Shown piece after piece: positions 36,305 to 48,614 of a stretch of 64,000 nucleotides of DNA. Position 1 is the stretch's first letter, and each line of letters starts with the position of its first letter. Location: the NCBI RefSeq assembly GCF_012489685.1, contig NC_080042.1:8510852-8574851 (forward strand). Reading direction: 5' to 3'. Under the pieces are notes generated by a model. The model was not told where the DNA came from and searched no databases. It saw only the letters and a program-made list of their open reading frames with translations. The stretch is from Lotus japonicus. Taxonomy: Eukaryota > Streptophyta > Magnoliopsida > Fabales > Fabaceae. A program made the position numbers and the translations under genes.

Positions 36305-38217
36305 ATGAAGTCCAGTTTGCCTAAAACTTTGTTTCCTTTTTGTTATCTCAGGAAAAAATATATTGCAGATCGTCCTACTCCTTCTGCTTGGTGTGATTTT
36401 GATAAAGTGGAACAAATTTCACTTGATGATCATCCTTGGAATATCAAGGTGCGTGTTCTTGCTTGCTGGAAAAATCCTGATGAGCTGTTGGAATCTGAAT
36501 CATCATGCTTGGAAATGGTGCTTATTGGTGCTGAGGTAGGAATTGTAGACTAATCTAATAATATATGTTACTTATGCTCTATACTTCATTGTATCATTGT
36601 TTCATTATAATTAGTGACAATGTTTCTTTAGTTAAGTAGACTTCTTCAATGTGTTGTATTTCCTCTTTAAACATTCATAGTGTGACTTTGCATTTGTTGT
36701 AGGGTGTCAAAATACAAGCTTCTATCTGTAAGAGACACCCAATAAGGAATCAGATTGCTGAAGGAGCTGTGTACAAGATATCAAATTTCAGGATCTTCCC
36801 TAATGATGGAGTGCTGCGTTTCACCGGGCATAGCTGCAGGCTTTTTTTTCATGGATGCACAAAGATGGTTCGAACCACTGAGGATGGTGTTATTCCTTTA
36901 AACTGCTGGTCCTTCTTTGATACACGCCATATTAAAATTATCAGGGATACCTTCACAGAAGTAATAGGTGAGTGTTATTGAAACTTGATATTTTTAATGT
37001 TATCTAAAATCTTATTCATGGTGTCACTACTGTAAATGATTGATGATATTATATGATAGCCAAATTGCTGTAGTAATATTGGTGCAAGCATTGGAATGTA
37101 ATTTGTTGCAATTTTTTTAGAGAAGTATAATAATAATCTTCACAAATTTTGTATACCAAATGTTAGGAACTCATTTTATACCCACATTAAAACACTGGAA
37201 TAAATCACCGCTTCGAGTCTGTTGTTGTTTTCCATAACATTTCCATTCATCTATGTTTCATATTCATTTATGTAATGGCAAATTTGAATTAGATTTTGTT
37301 GGACTGGTCATTGCTGCATCAGAGGAGAAGGTTTACATCAGAAAATTCAAAAATTACTAAGAGGATGGTGATTCAACTCCAGGACCTTAGGTATTTAATA
37401 TTAGTACAATAATTTTTTTTGGGTTACTATTGTCATGCTTGTGTGAAGTGTTTAGTGGGCCTAATGTGATAATTATAATATTCACAGGGGAAATATCCAT
37501 TGTGTGCTTGAAGGAGAACATGTGGAAACATTTTTGGAGTATTTGTCTTCAAACTGGACAGAAAAACCTATGATGGTTATACAGTTTGTCAAAGTTTTCA
37601 CCCACAGAGGTGATTAGCAGGAAATGGTTTTATGAATGTCCTTATTTAATTTAAATTATATAATTTGATGTGTTTATTAAACAATTTGCAGGGAGACTTC
37701 ATTGATTGCATACCACCTGCAACCAAAATGTACATTGAGCCTGTTATTGAGGAATCAGTTGTGCTAGCTGGAAGGTAGAATCATAACTATCCTCTACTAA
37801 CTTCAATAAAGGGTATATAATTATGTCCATTTTTTAGTTATTATCTCTTTGGACTGACATTTAATTGATTTATCATTAGGTTGGCAGAAGCTGGATTTCA
37901 AAATGGCCCTGTTGAGTTTATAAGTCGTGATATTGCGTATGCGAATCTTAATGCTGACGTGCTGAAGTTCTACCCAAGGAGAACAATTTCTGAGCTTTTA
38001 GTGGAGAAAGAGGTAAATCTTTATCTTGTTTAATTACATATGTGTTAAATATAATAACTTGGATATTTAGTATTTTTTTCAGTATTAATCTGTGATTATA
38101 TCGTTATATTTGTCTAACATGATCCAAACCTAATTTATTCACAGCAAGGTGTATTTCTTGTTCATGCTGTTGTTGTTGCGGTCTTAAAGGGTGGTTATTG
38201 GTGTTATCCTTCTTGTA
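36305..38217 (+). pseudogene. Helitron RPA70-like gene, copy 1, cut by the gap
   Basis: Exons 36305-36535, 36703-36967, 37293-37390, 37488-37609, 37692-37774, 37880-38012 and 38145-38217 (stops at the N gap). Compared with the other copy (48615-51690), exon 3 has one extra A (98 vs 97 nt) and exon 5 lacks two bases (83 vs 85 nt), so the frame is broken. Both differences fall within 1 kb of the contig end, where sequence is often poor, so I read them as probable errors and not as decay. Confidence 0.7.
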
Positions 38218-38317
38218 NNNNNNNNNNNNNNNNNNNNNNNNNNNNNNNNNNNNNNNNNNNNNNNNNNNNNNNNNNNNNNNNNNNNNNNNNNNNNNNNNNN
38301 NNNNNNNNNNNNNNNNN
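38218..38317. other. Assembly gap, 100 N
   Basis: Exactly 100 N. This round length is the usual placeholder for a join of unknown size. The sequence on either side overlaps by 12.2 kb, so the true gap may be negative. Confidence 0.98.
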
Positions 38318-40565
38318 GCAATGATAATTAAAATAGGTTTTAGATAATCATTTAATCACAAGTATTCATATTGGTAATTAATATTCTAAGAGAGTAATAT
38401 CTAGATGATATAATTTTTTTTAGAGATGGAAACTAAATTAAAGTAAATGTATGAGTATGAATAATAATAAGAGAAGAGGAATATATGAGTTATAAAATTG
38501 AAGGTCCATGAATAAAATGTTAGAGTAGATAATTTATATCTTTTTAAAATACTAAGAATGATTTAGGATTAATAATAATAAGTTTATATTGAATAATGTT
38601 CATTTCACACCTCGCTTTGAGGTGGATAGAGGTGTAATGATACGAGATATAGGATAAAAGAAAAAATAAAAGAGAAAAAGTATGAGATGTGATAGTTGAT
38701 AGGAGAAGAAAGATAGAAATAAAAAGAATGGAAATTAAGTTTTTAAAAAATGAGGTGTGTATATTTCATTTCACACCTCATTCCATCTATTACTATATTT
38801 TTGTTATTTGTGCCTATATATAGCCTATTGCCAACTTTCGTTCAGTGTTTATCTTCCTCTCAGTAGTCTACTTTTCATTGTCCTCCAAACTTGCCTTTCA
38901 TGTCTCGACCATTTAGAGGTATTTCTCCATTGGTTTGCTGCTTCATTCCTATCTGTTATGATTTCTTAAAATTATTGAAAAATTGTAACAAACTGAGGGT
39001 AATAAAAAGTTGTAGTTCTTAATTTCAGTTTGTTCATTTTTTTAATTGCATCCATTCGTTCCCAAATCTATGCAGACATCTCAAATGAATTGGACCATTC
39101 ATCCAAGAGATTCAAGCGGCGGTCAACATCCAAAAAACCAACCACCAGAGCTCCATACAAAAGAGCAAGAGTTGAAAGAAGTAACTTTGTTTTACGGTGC
39201 TATTATATTTTTCCATTGCAATCTTATATTATTGGTATGCCTGAAATTGTTGTTTTTTAAAACATCATTACTGCCCCAAACATTTGGGCTGATTATACGC
39301 AGAAAAAACTTGGTATAAATAATGGATATTTGATATGTTTGGCTTAAAATTTGTTAGTGATTAGAACCCATTAGATTAGATTAAGAGATTTGTTTTTTTT
39401 TGAAAGATTAGGATAAGTAGTTAATCATAACAAATTTTATAAAATTTGATGATAGATGCGTTAGTACCCTAATAATAAATATTTTAGTTGTAGTTAATCA
39501 ATTTTTTGAGGGTCAATTATATTTATTCGGAGATAATTGAAATGTAGAGATGCTTTTACCACATCTCTCATAGACATGATTGCTAAGCAATTAACAAGGG
39601 CCTAATAAAATTGATCATCTAAGTAGCCTGTTATTTAACGAAATTAATTGCTTCACTTCCCCTTTTAATGTTTTCTTGTGCTGTTTGTGCCATTAAGTTT
39701 GTTATAGATATATGACTAAATGCCCAAAGTGATATATTTTTGAATTAGGTCTTTGGTGGTGAAAATGATTTTAATTATAAAGATTCATTTTTTCATTCCA
39801 ATATTGTGTTTAATCAGATGAAAATATAAATTTTGAGGAATGGAAACAATGGATGAATGTGATTATAATTGGTGTGAATTATTTAGTTTTGGACTTCTTC
39901 TGTCCGCATTTATTTATAAGTCATATTTTAAGAGATTTTATTGTTCCAAAATATAACCCATTTAATGATACCAATGAAATATTTAATACATTTTTCCAAA
40001 CTTACCTTCATCATTTAGTATGATTGAGATAGTGTGACTTAAAACAAAAACAAAAAATTAGATAGAGAAATTCATGGGTAGTTTAGGAAACTTAACTATT
40101 TTAACAAATTTATTGGAAATGACTGATTTTTTTTTAACAGGAAATGATTAATTTTCTTAATCCTACAAGATTGGGTAGAAGTAATTTATAATAGGGGATG
40201 AAGGGAGTGTAATATTATAGTTAATATTTGCCAAATCTCATTTTGACTCTTTAAAGGGCTTAATGTGGAACCAAAATTTCCTTGTTTTAATGTTAACTAA
40301 TGGAGGAGTATTTAATATCATGGTTAATTCAATTTTCTTTTTTTTTTAAAAGACACTACGTGGATGCCAATTTATGTCATAACCATTAAGTGTAGTGCTC
40401 AAGTCAAGGCATAATTTGTTATTTAGGTGGGAAAGAGTATGCACTGTAGGACTGGGCATTAGTTGATGTCTTTGTTAGAGATCCTATCTCATTTAGTTTA
40501 GCTCTTTTGTAGTCTTTTATTCACTTTTTTTGTTTTGTGATTGGTTTTTTACTTATTTAAATTAG

Positions 40566-43500
40566 TGACTCCATGGGAAGTACCTGGTCCAAGCTCGGAT
40601 TCTAATTCTACACAAACTAACTTAGGCGGCCAAACAGGTTATAATTGTATTGAAAATTGATGCACCAACTTTCTTCATGTGTTGTGTGAATGGATAATGT
40701 GGCTTTTCATTATTTTGAGGATATAGTCATTTATATGAAATGGTTTTCATTTTTATATATTTCATAAGTGTATATACAAATATCATTATTTTCAGAATTC
40801 CTATGTTCCTATTTGGCTTGAGGTTTGACAATTTAAGAGTGATTACAAGTTCTTGCCCAATTCCATCATTAACTTATGTGAGGAGGATTGAAATAAAATA
40901 AATAATTACATAGATTATCGTATCTAAGGAACTAATATAGTGATTTTAATTAGGCTAGAACACTAAGTGATATGCTTCAATTATTGGGGCATAACTTTAA
41001 TGTAATAGATATTAGGGAATTGGTGGAGTGCTTAAAAGTAATCAATATCATGTAAATTATATTTTTTTAGGTACATCTAGGTTGGATAGCATTGGGTCGG
41101 AACATGAATTTGGAAGTGATTCTCACACTAATGATTATGATGAATCTGATATCAAATTTCAGACAAGTGAACTGCAAGGTAACATTGCTAATTTTGAACT
41201 GACCACAATAATGATTTGGCTGCATTGCCATAATTAATTATTAATTTTACTATACAGAATATGCTGATTTTGGGGTTAGGAAATACAATTGTAAGTATTG
41301 TGGTGCTTTACTTTGGTATGAGGAAAGAGCAGTGAAATCTAGAAAACCACGATCTCCGGATTTTGCTATTTGTTGCAAGAAAGGAATAATTGCTCTTCCT
41401 TATTTAAGGAATCCTCCTATTCTGTTGTGTGGTCTTCTATCTGGCAGTGACCCAAGGAGTAAACATTTCTTGAACATATTCGATCCTATAATAGTATGTT
41501 TGCTTTCACTTCCTTGGTGGCAAAATTGATCGAACTTTGAATGATGGTGGGGCCCACCTCAATTTATTATTAGTGGGCAAAATTATCATCGGATTGGAAG
41601 TTTGCTTCCCGAGGAAGGTGGTACACCAAAGTTTGCTCAATGTATATATATGATACACATAATGAAGTTCACAATCGGATGAATTATTTCAGGTATTTTG
41701 CTTTGAGATTTGTTGTGATTAATTGGGTCCAGTTTGATGATATGATTTTGGTATTTTGTAATAATTAATTTCCTATTTCTTATGGACTATAGTCAAATGT
41801 CTGCAACAAGTTCACTTGATCCCACTTTAGTAGAAGACATTATGAAGATGGTTGATGATGAGAATGTTTTAGCTAAGAGTTTTAGAAGAGTGCGAGATTT
41901 TGTTGAGCATGGAGGGTGAGCAATGTTTCATTAAGGCTCTTTAGAAATCGTACGCGAGATGCTCGAATGTACAATCTTCCAAGTGTGGATGAGGTTGCTG
42001 CTTTAGTCGTTGGTGATTTTGATAGCTCTGATGTGGGCGTGATATTATTTTGCGCACTAAGGAGGTTCTTTGCAAAGAATTCATGAGAATCATGCATCAT
42101 TCCTTCCATTGCAAATACCCAATGTTGTTTCCATTTGTGAAGATGGATTCTATAAAAAAGATTCCATTTGCAGTCAGTTTAAATAACACCTCTACCAGAA
42201 AGCGGAAATACATTTCTTTAAGAGAATGGGTTGCATTCAGATTGCAAGAAAGGCCAAATGAATGTGGTAGAATCTTTAAGTCACGTCGTTTGTTTCAACA
42301 ATTTGTTGTGGACTGCTACTCAATGATTGAATCACAAAGTTGTTTTTCATACGTACGATCAAGCACCATTAGGAAAGATTTTTTATCTGGAATTGAAGAA
42401 GCAATTGATCGTGGTGATTCGAATGCGTCTATGGTTGGCTCACGAATTGTGTTGCCATCGTCATTTACTGGTGGAGACGTTACATGTTTAATAATTGCCA
42501 AGATGCAATGGCCATTTGTAGAACATTTGGATATCCAGATTTGTTCCTAACAATGACCTGTAATCCTAAGTGGCCTGAGATTGATAATATTGTGTCTGCT
42601 TCTGGACTATGTGCATTTGATCGTCCAGATATTAGTTGTAGAATATTTCATATGAAACTTTATGAACTTATGGCAGATTTCAAGAAGGGTCAATTCTTTG
42701 GGAAAGTCATAGCAGGTCAAGTTATTATATTAGTGAATTAGAGTTTTTCATGTTTTTGTAATTCAATTGTTTTGATTGTGGCTAATAAGTTGATTTTTTT
42801 GTTCCAATAGGTATGTACACAATAGAGTTTCAAAAGAGGGGGTTGCCTCACGCCCATATCTTATTATGGCTTGACCCAAGTGAGAAGTTGAATTCAATTG
42901 ATATGATTGATTCTGTCATTTGTGCTGAACTTCCAGATCCGACAAAATTTCCATTATTGTTTGAAGCTGTTTCAAACTACATGGTACATGGACCATGTGG
43001 TGCAAGTAGGAAGCAATCTCCTTGCATGAAGAATGGACGTTGCACTAAATTCTTTCCCAAAAATTATGCAAATAGCACATCCTTTGATAGTGATGGATTT
43101 CCTGTATATAGAAGAAGGAACACTGGAATCAGTACAATTAGAAGAGGTGTGCACCTAGACAACAGGTTTGTGGTTCCCTATAATCCCAAGCTACTTATGA
43201 AATACAAGGCGCATATAAACATTGAGTTTTGCAACAAATCCAACTGTATTAAATACTTGTTCAAATATATCAACAAAGGAGTTGATAGAGTTACAATGTC
43301 CATGTCTGCGGGTGGATTATCAAATAATAACAACAAGGAGGTAGATGAGATCAAGCAGTACTATGATTGTAGATATCTTTCGCCTTGTGAAGCTGTTTGG
43401 AGAATTCTTCGTTTTGACATCCACCTTAAATGGCCGCATGTACAAAAACTTATGTTCCATTTACCCAACAAGCAAGTTGTTATATTCAAAGATGGAGAAG

Positions 43501-45777
43501 ACATTGACCGCGTACTTGCAAGAAACAAAAATAGAAGAACAATGTTTATTGCTTGGATGGATGCAAACAAGAAATATCATCATGGAAAAGGATTAATATA
43601 TGCTGAGTTTCCAAGTGCATTTGTGTACAATGCTGAAAACAAGGAATGGTGTCCAAGAAAGCAAGGCTTCACCATTGGTAGAATGAATTTTGTCCCTCCT
43701 GGTACTGGTGAGCTTTATTACATGAGACTTCTATTAAATGTTCAGAGGGGTTGCACAAGTTATGAGGACTTACGGTTTGTTAAGAACAACACATATGGTA
43801 CATTTAGGGATGCGTGTGGTGCCTTGGGCTTATTGACTGATGATCGTCAATTTGTTGATGGTATATGTGAGACATATGAACTAGCTTCAGGATTTTATTT
43901 AAGAGGGTTATTTGTAAGACTCTTGTTATCAAACTCAATGGGTAGTCCCGCAAAGGTATGGGAGCAAACATGGTTCATGCTTGCTGATGGAATTTTGCAT
44001 GATCTAAAGAAAAACCTAAATTGTCCAGGTATATTTTATCAATTATGTTGTACTTCAACTTGCTATATTTGTTAAATTTCTTCAATAGTTAGATTATTCT
44101 TTTGTAGAGATGATGATTGATGAGAAAAGATTGCGAGATCTTTGTTTAATGGAGATTGAGAAAGTGTTGTTGATCAATGGAAAATCTCTAAAAAATTTTG
44201 AAGGCATGCCCACTGTTGATCCATCTACATTAGCTGAATATGGCAATGTTTTGATGTTCAATGAGCTGAATTTTAACACAGTGGAAATGGAACAAATGCA
44301 TGCTCAGGCACTCCCTAAATTGAACAAAGGTCAATTAGCAATATATGAAGAAATTTTGTCAGCCATTGATGATGTGAATGGTGGATTTTTCTTTGTTTAC
44401 GGATATGGTGGCACTGGTAAGACGTTTCTGTGGAAAACTTTGACTTACAAATTGAGGTCTGAGAAGAAAATTGTGTTGAATGTTGCATCAAGTGGAATAG
44501 CTTCGTTATTACTTCCAGGTGGAAGAACAACTCATTCTTTATTTAGTATTCCACTAAATGTCAATGAGGACTCATGTTGTTGTATTGTTCAAGGTAGTCC
44601 GAAGGCTGAATTGCTTCAGGCTACAAGTCTTATCATATGGGATGAGGCACCAATGGTAAGTAAGTATGCTTTTGAAGCTTTAGACAGGACCTTAAGGGAT
44701 ATTATGCGATTCAAAGATGAGGCTAACATGGATAGACCTTTTGGTGGGAAAGTTGTTGTGTTAGGAGGTGATTTCAGACAAATCTTGCCTGTTATTCCGA
44801 AGGGCTCTAGAGCTGAGATAGTGATGTCTACAATAAACTCATCTCGTCTTTGGAGGTTTTGTAAGGTTTTGACTTTAACTGAAAACATGAGGTTGTTTAT
44901 TGACGCTGGCACTCAACATACTAATGAAATTCAACAATTTGCGCAGTGGGTACTTGATATTGGAGATGGTAATTTAGGAGATGAAGATGATGGGGAGGCT
45001 GATGTTACTATCCCTACCGAGTTGTTGATTGAAAAGTCTTTAAATCCAATTGCAGACATAGTGAATGAAATGTACCCCAATCTTACTGAAAATGTTGGAT
45101 GTAAAGATTATTATAGAGATAAGGCAATACTTGCACCTACATTGGATGCAGTTGATTCTGTTAATCAATATGTTTTGTCTCTTTTTCCAGGTGAAGAGCA
45201 TGTATATTTAAGTTCAGATACGATTTGGAAAGTCGATGATGAAGTTGGAATTGAGGCTGATTGGTTAACTACTGAATTCTTGAATGATGTTCGATCCTCT
45301 GGTATACCTGATCACCGGTTAGTTTTGAAAAAAGGTGCTCCAATTATGCTTATGCGAAATTTAGACATCTCTATGGGTATGTGCAATGGGACAAGACTTA
45401 TTGTTGAAGATCTTGGCATGAATGTTATTGGTGCAATAGTTATCACTGGGACACATGTAGGAAAAAAGGTTTTCATTGCTAGAATGAGTTTAATGCCATC
45501 TGATCAAACTTTGCCGTTGAAGTTTACAAGAAGACAATTCCCGCTTTGTCTTTCTTTTGCAATGACTATAAATAAAAGCCAAGGCCAAACTTTGGCACAT
45601 GTTGGTGTGTATCTCCCGAAGTCTGTTTTCTCACATGGTCAATTATATGTTGCAATTTCTCGAGTGCAGACTAGAGCTGGATTGAAAATATTGATTTGCA
45701 ATGAAGATTTATCCCAAAGTAATAGCACCAAGAATATTGTGTTCAAAGAGGTTTTTCAGAAGATATACAACTGTTGA
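40566..45777 (+). pseudogene. Helitron Rep/helicase (copy 2), frameshifted in the Rep N-terminal part
   Basis: Same gene as 28220-33468. The HUH part (42813-44075) and the helicase exon (44110-45777) are identical in translation to copy 1. Upstream, 41460-42480 carries many single-base differences (examples: one base fewer in the GGAGGGG run at 41911, in gaatgtgggc at 42031 and in ggtggaagacg at 42473), which break the long exon into pieces. Because the same stretch is open in copy 1, these look like uncorrected long-read errors. The deletion near 29236 is present here as well. Confidence 0.8.
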
Positions 45778-48614
45778 GTGAAGAGGATGTTGTTGTTTTT
45801 TGTATGATCTGTTAGTAATATTATTTCGAATTGCCATCTTTCAGGCATATCATTTACATGTAGTTAGCTTCGTATATGCTCAAAACTTAGTTAAAGAAAT
45901 TGTTATCTTTTTTTCTTTATTTAAAAATTTGATTCAAAGTTTGTTCCTCCATTAAGTTTGTGGCTATAAGGGATATATTTCCTCTTACTGATGTTAGTTC
46001 AAGTTCAGGTTCAAGTTCAAGTTCAAGTTCAAGTTCAAGTTCAAGTTCAAGCGTTGGGTTGAATTTTTATTTACTTTGGGTTTTTGTATTTTCCTTCTAT
46101 ACTTTCTCTCTTGTATTTGGACTTAGCACCTCTTTTGCTAAATTTAAATGCAATTCATTGGCTTATAAAAAACCCTTATTAAATAGTCAAAAGTTTTAGA
46201 ATTATTTCTTATTTGAAGATATTAATAAAAAGAACCTCCAAGTTTTAAATCACTTTTTTTCAATGTTCTTGGGCTACCTTGATTTATGTGTTGTTTAACG
46301 TGTAGTCAACAAACCTTTTAATTACACTTTAAACAAAAATCTTTTTTTTTAACATAAAGAAAAATCTTATCATTTGATAAATCTATTTATTGTGTTCCAT
46401 AAGGGTCAAATTTTGATCACTTCAAACAAATGTTTGGTTTTTATTATAACAATAGTACATTATAATTTTTGGAAAAATGACTAAAAATATATTATCTAAA
46501 ACACTACTTAGTGTATCTAGGTTGAAAGAATCGACAACACATTATAGTCATATAGATAATGTGTTATCTAAATAACTAATAAGCTCTGATTAAGTCTCAT
46601 AGAACACTACATTTATTTATGACTAAATTTGTTAAATTATGATTTAAAACGATTTATGTTAGACTTATGTAATGTTTTATATTTTTGTATAATTGGTTAT
46701 TTTGATATGTTTTTATAGCCTCTACTATATAGTGCTTTTGAATTTGATTATTACTGTCCTAAGACCCTGTTTGGGAAAACAGCTTAATTAAGTGCTTATG
46801 GTCATAAGTTATTTTAAAAAGTTTATTGATATAAATTGAAAATAAGTTATATATAAACATAAGTTCTTTTTAATTAGTTATCATAAATAGCTTATGAAAA
46901 TAACTTCAAAATAACATACGATATGACATTACTTGTTTGAATAAGCTATTCCAAACATTGACATAAGCGCTTGAGCAATCAGATAAGCTCAAATAAGTTG
47001 TTTCCTCTTTGTGATGTTAATTGAGGCAGAATTGTACGGTCGACATTTGGTATATGTTGCGGGGTAGTTTTTTAAGTTAGTTTCAAGTTCAAGTTCAACT
47101 TCAAGTTCAAGTTTAAGTTTAAGTTCAAGTTCAAGTTCAGGCATTGGATTGGCTTTAATATTTAGTTTCTTTGGATTTTTGTCTTTTCTTTCTCTACTTT
47201 TTCTCTTGTATATGGGCTTAGCACCCCTTCTGCTAAATTTAAATGCAATTCTTTGACTTATGAAAAAAAAAACTTCTCAAATAGTTGAAAGTTTTGGAAT
47301 TATTTGTTATTTGAAAATATTAATATAAAATGCCTCCAAATTTTAAATTATCTTTTTTCAATGTATTTGAGCTACTTTGATTTAGGTGTGGTTTAACGTG
47401 TACTGAAGAAATCTTTTGATTAGACTTAAAAAAAATGTTATAATTTAAAAAATATATTTATTGTATTCCATAAGAAATTAAATTAGATAAATGTTTTAAT
47501 TTGTTCATTCCATATTTTGTCTACAGTGTGGAAATAATACTCAATCTTTTTAAAAAGATAAGGATCCACATATTTATGTGTATCATTAACGGCTGTCACA
47601 AAAACAATATCATCAACACATTGAATTTAATTGAAATCTTGACAAATTTTCTTCCCATTTAGATAGTATATATTTTTGTTTAAACCTAAAACAATTTTTT
47701 TTTTAAATAAATAAAAAATAAAAATATACTCAAACAGTTTTTTGATATTTTCTATATCTTCTTATTAAGTAGCATCACCAAACACGTCCTTCTCTGCACC
47801 CTAGAATCATTGTTTTTTTCTGTGCTATCGGTGTCGAAATTGAGTTGTCATCTATGATCAAGGTTCTCCCATTCCTAAATTCTGCCACCTCCTGATGTAG
47901 TTGCATAAGGTGAAGGGCAAGGAGGACGCGTGGACATCCACCTGCTGTTTGAACTCTATATTTAGGGTTAGTCGTTCCATAGGTTGCTATGGACATTCAC
48001 TTCTCTGATTCTAATTCATCGTTGGGGTTTTCAGTTGAATCTCAATTCATTTGAATTCTTGAATAGCAATTTGATGTCAGCGGTAAGCCATGGTTTTGTA
48101 CTTTTGCGTGTGAGGAGACTTTGTTGATTGTAATTGATGATTTATTGATTTCCTGTAGCCTGATTTTTGCTGGAGGAGAAAGGGCTTTCCTGTGTATCTC
48201 CATGTAGTTGGTGAACTCCCATTCCTCTTGACCCAAATCAGAGTTCTTCATTCAGTAGGTAACTCCAAATCCTAATCTCTACAACCACTTTCTTTAATGC
48301 AATTGATTTGAAGTCAGATTTCAGTCAAGTTTATGTCTCATCTAATTGGAGGTCATATTTTTCCAGTACCTTATATTACAAAGTCATCAGTTTCTGATGT
48401 CAGACAAATCTTCCCGGAATAGATTTTTAAGATTTCTTATTTTGTACTCTGATTGACAGAGGAATGACATTTATTTTGGGGTAGATATCACAGATTAAAA
48501 TACTATTCTTCCCAGGCTATATATATCTACCCCTTTGTATGCTATAACGTGAAAAGTTTAAGACAAGAGTTCAAAACTAGCACCTTATTCTCAGTTTCAG
48601 TTGTTGTGTTAAGT
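45778..48614. other. Second copy of the Rep-RPA spacer
   Basis: Repeats 33469-36304, including both hexamer arrays and the internal diverged duplication. Nothing new is present. Confidence 0.7.

Larger units (their letters stand above)
25973..38217 (+). repeat. Copy 1 of a 12.2-kb duplicated block
   Basis: This block matches 38318-50531 almost base for base, with scattered one- or two-base indels and a few substitutions. It ends at the N gap in the middle of an RPA exon, while the second copy continues through that exon. The pattern is that of two overlapping contig ends placed side by side. A true tandem duplication is possible but less likely. Confidence 0.85.
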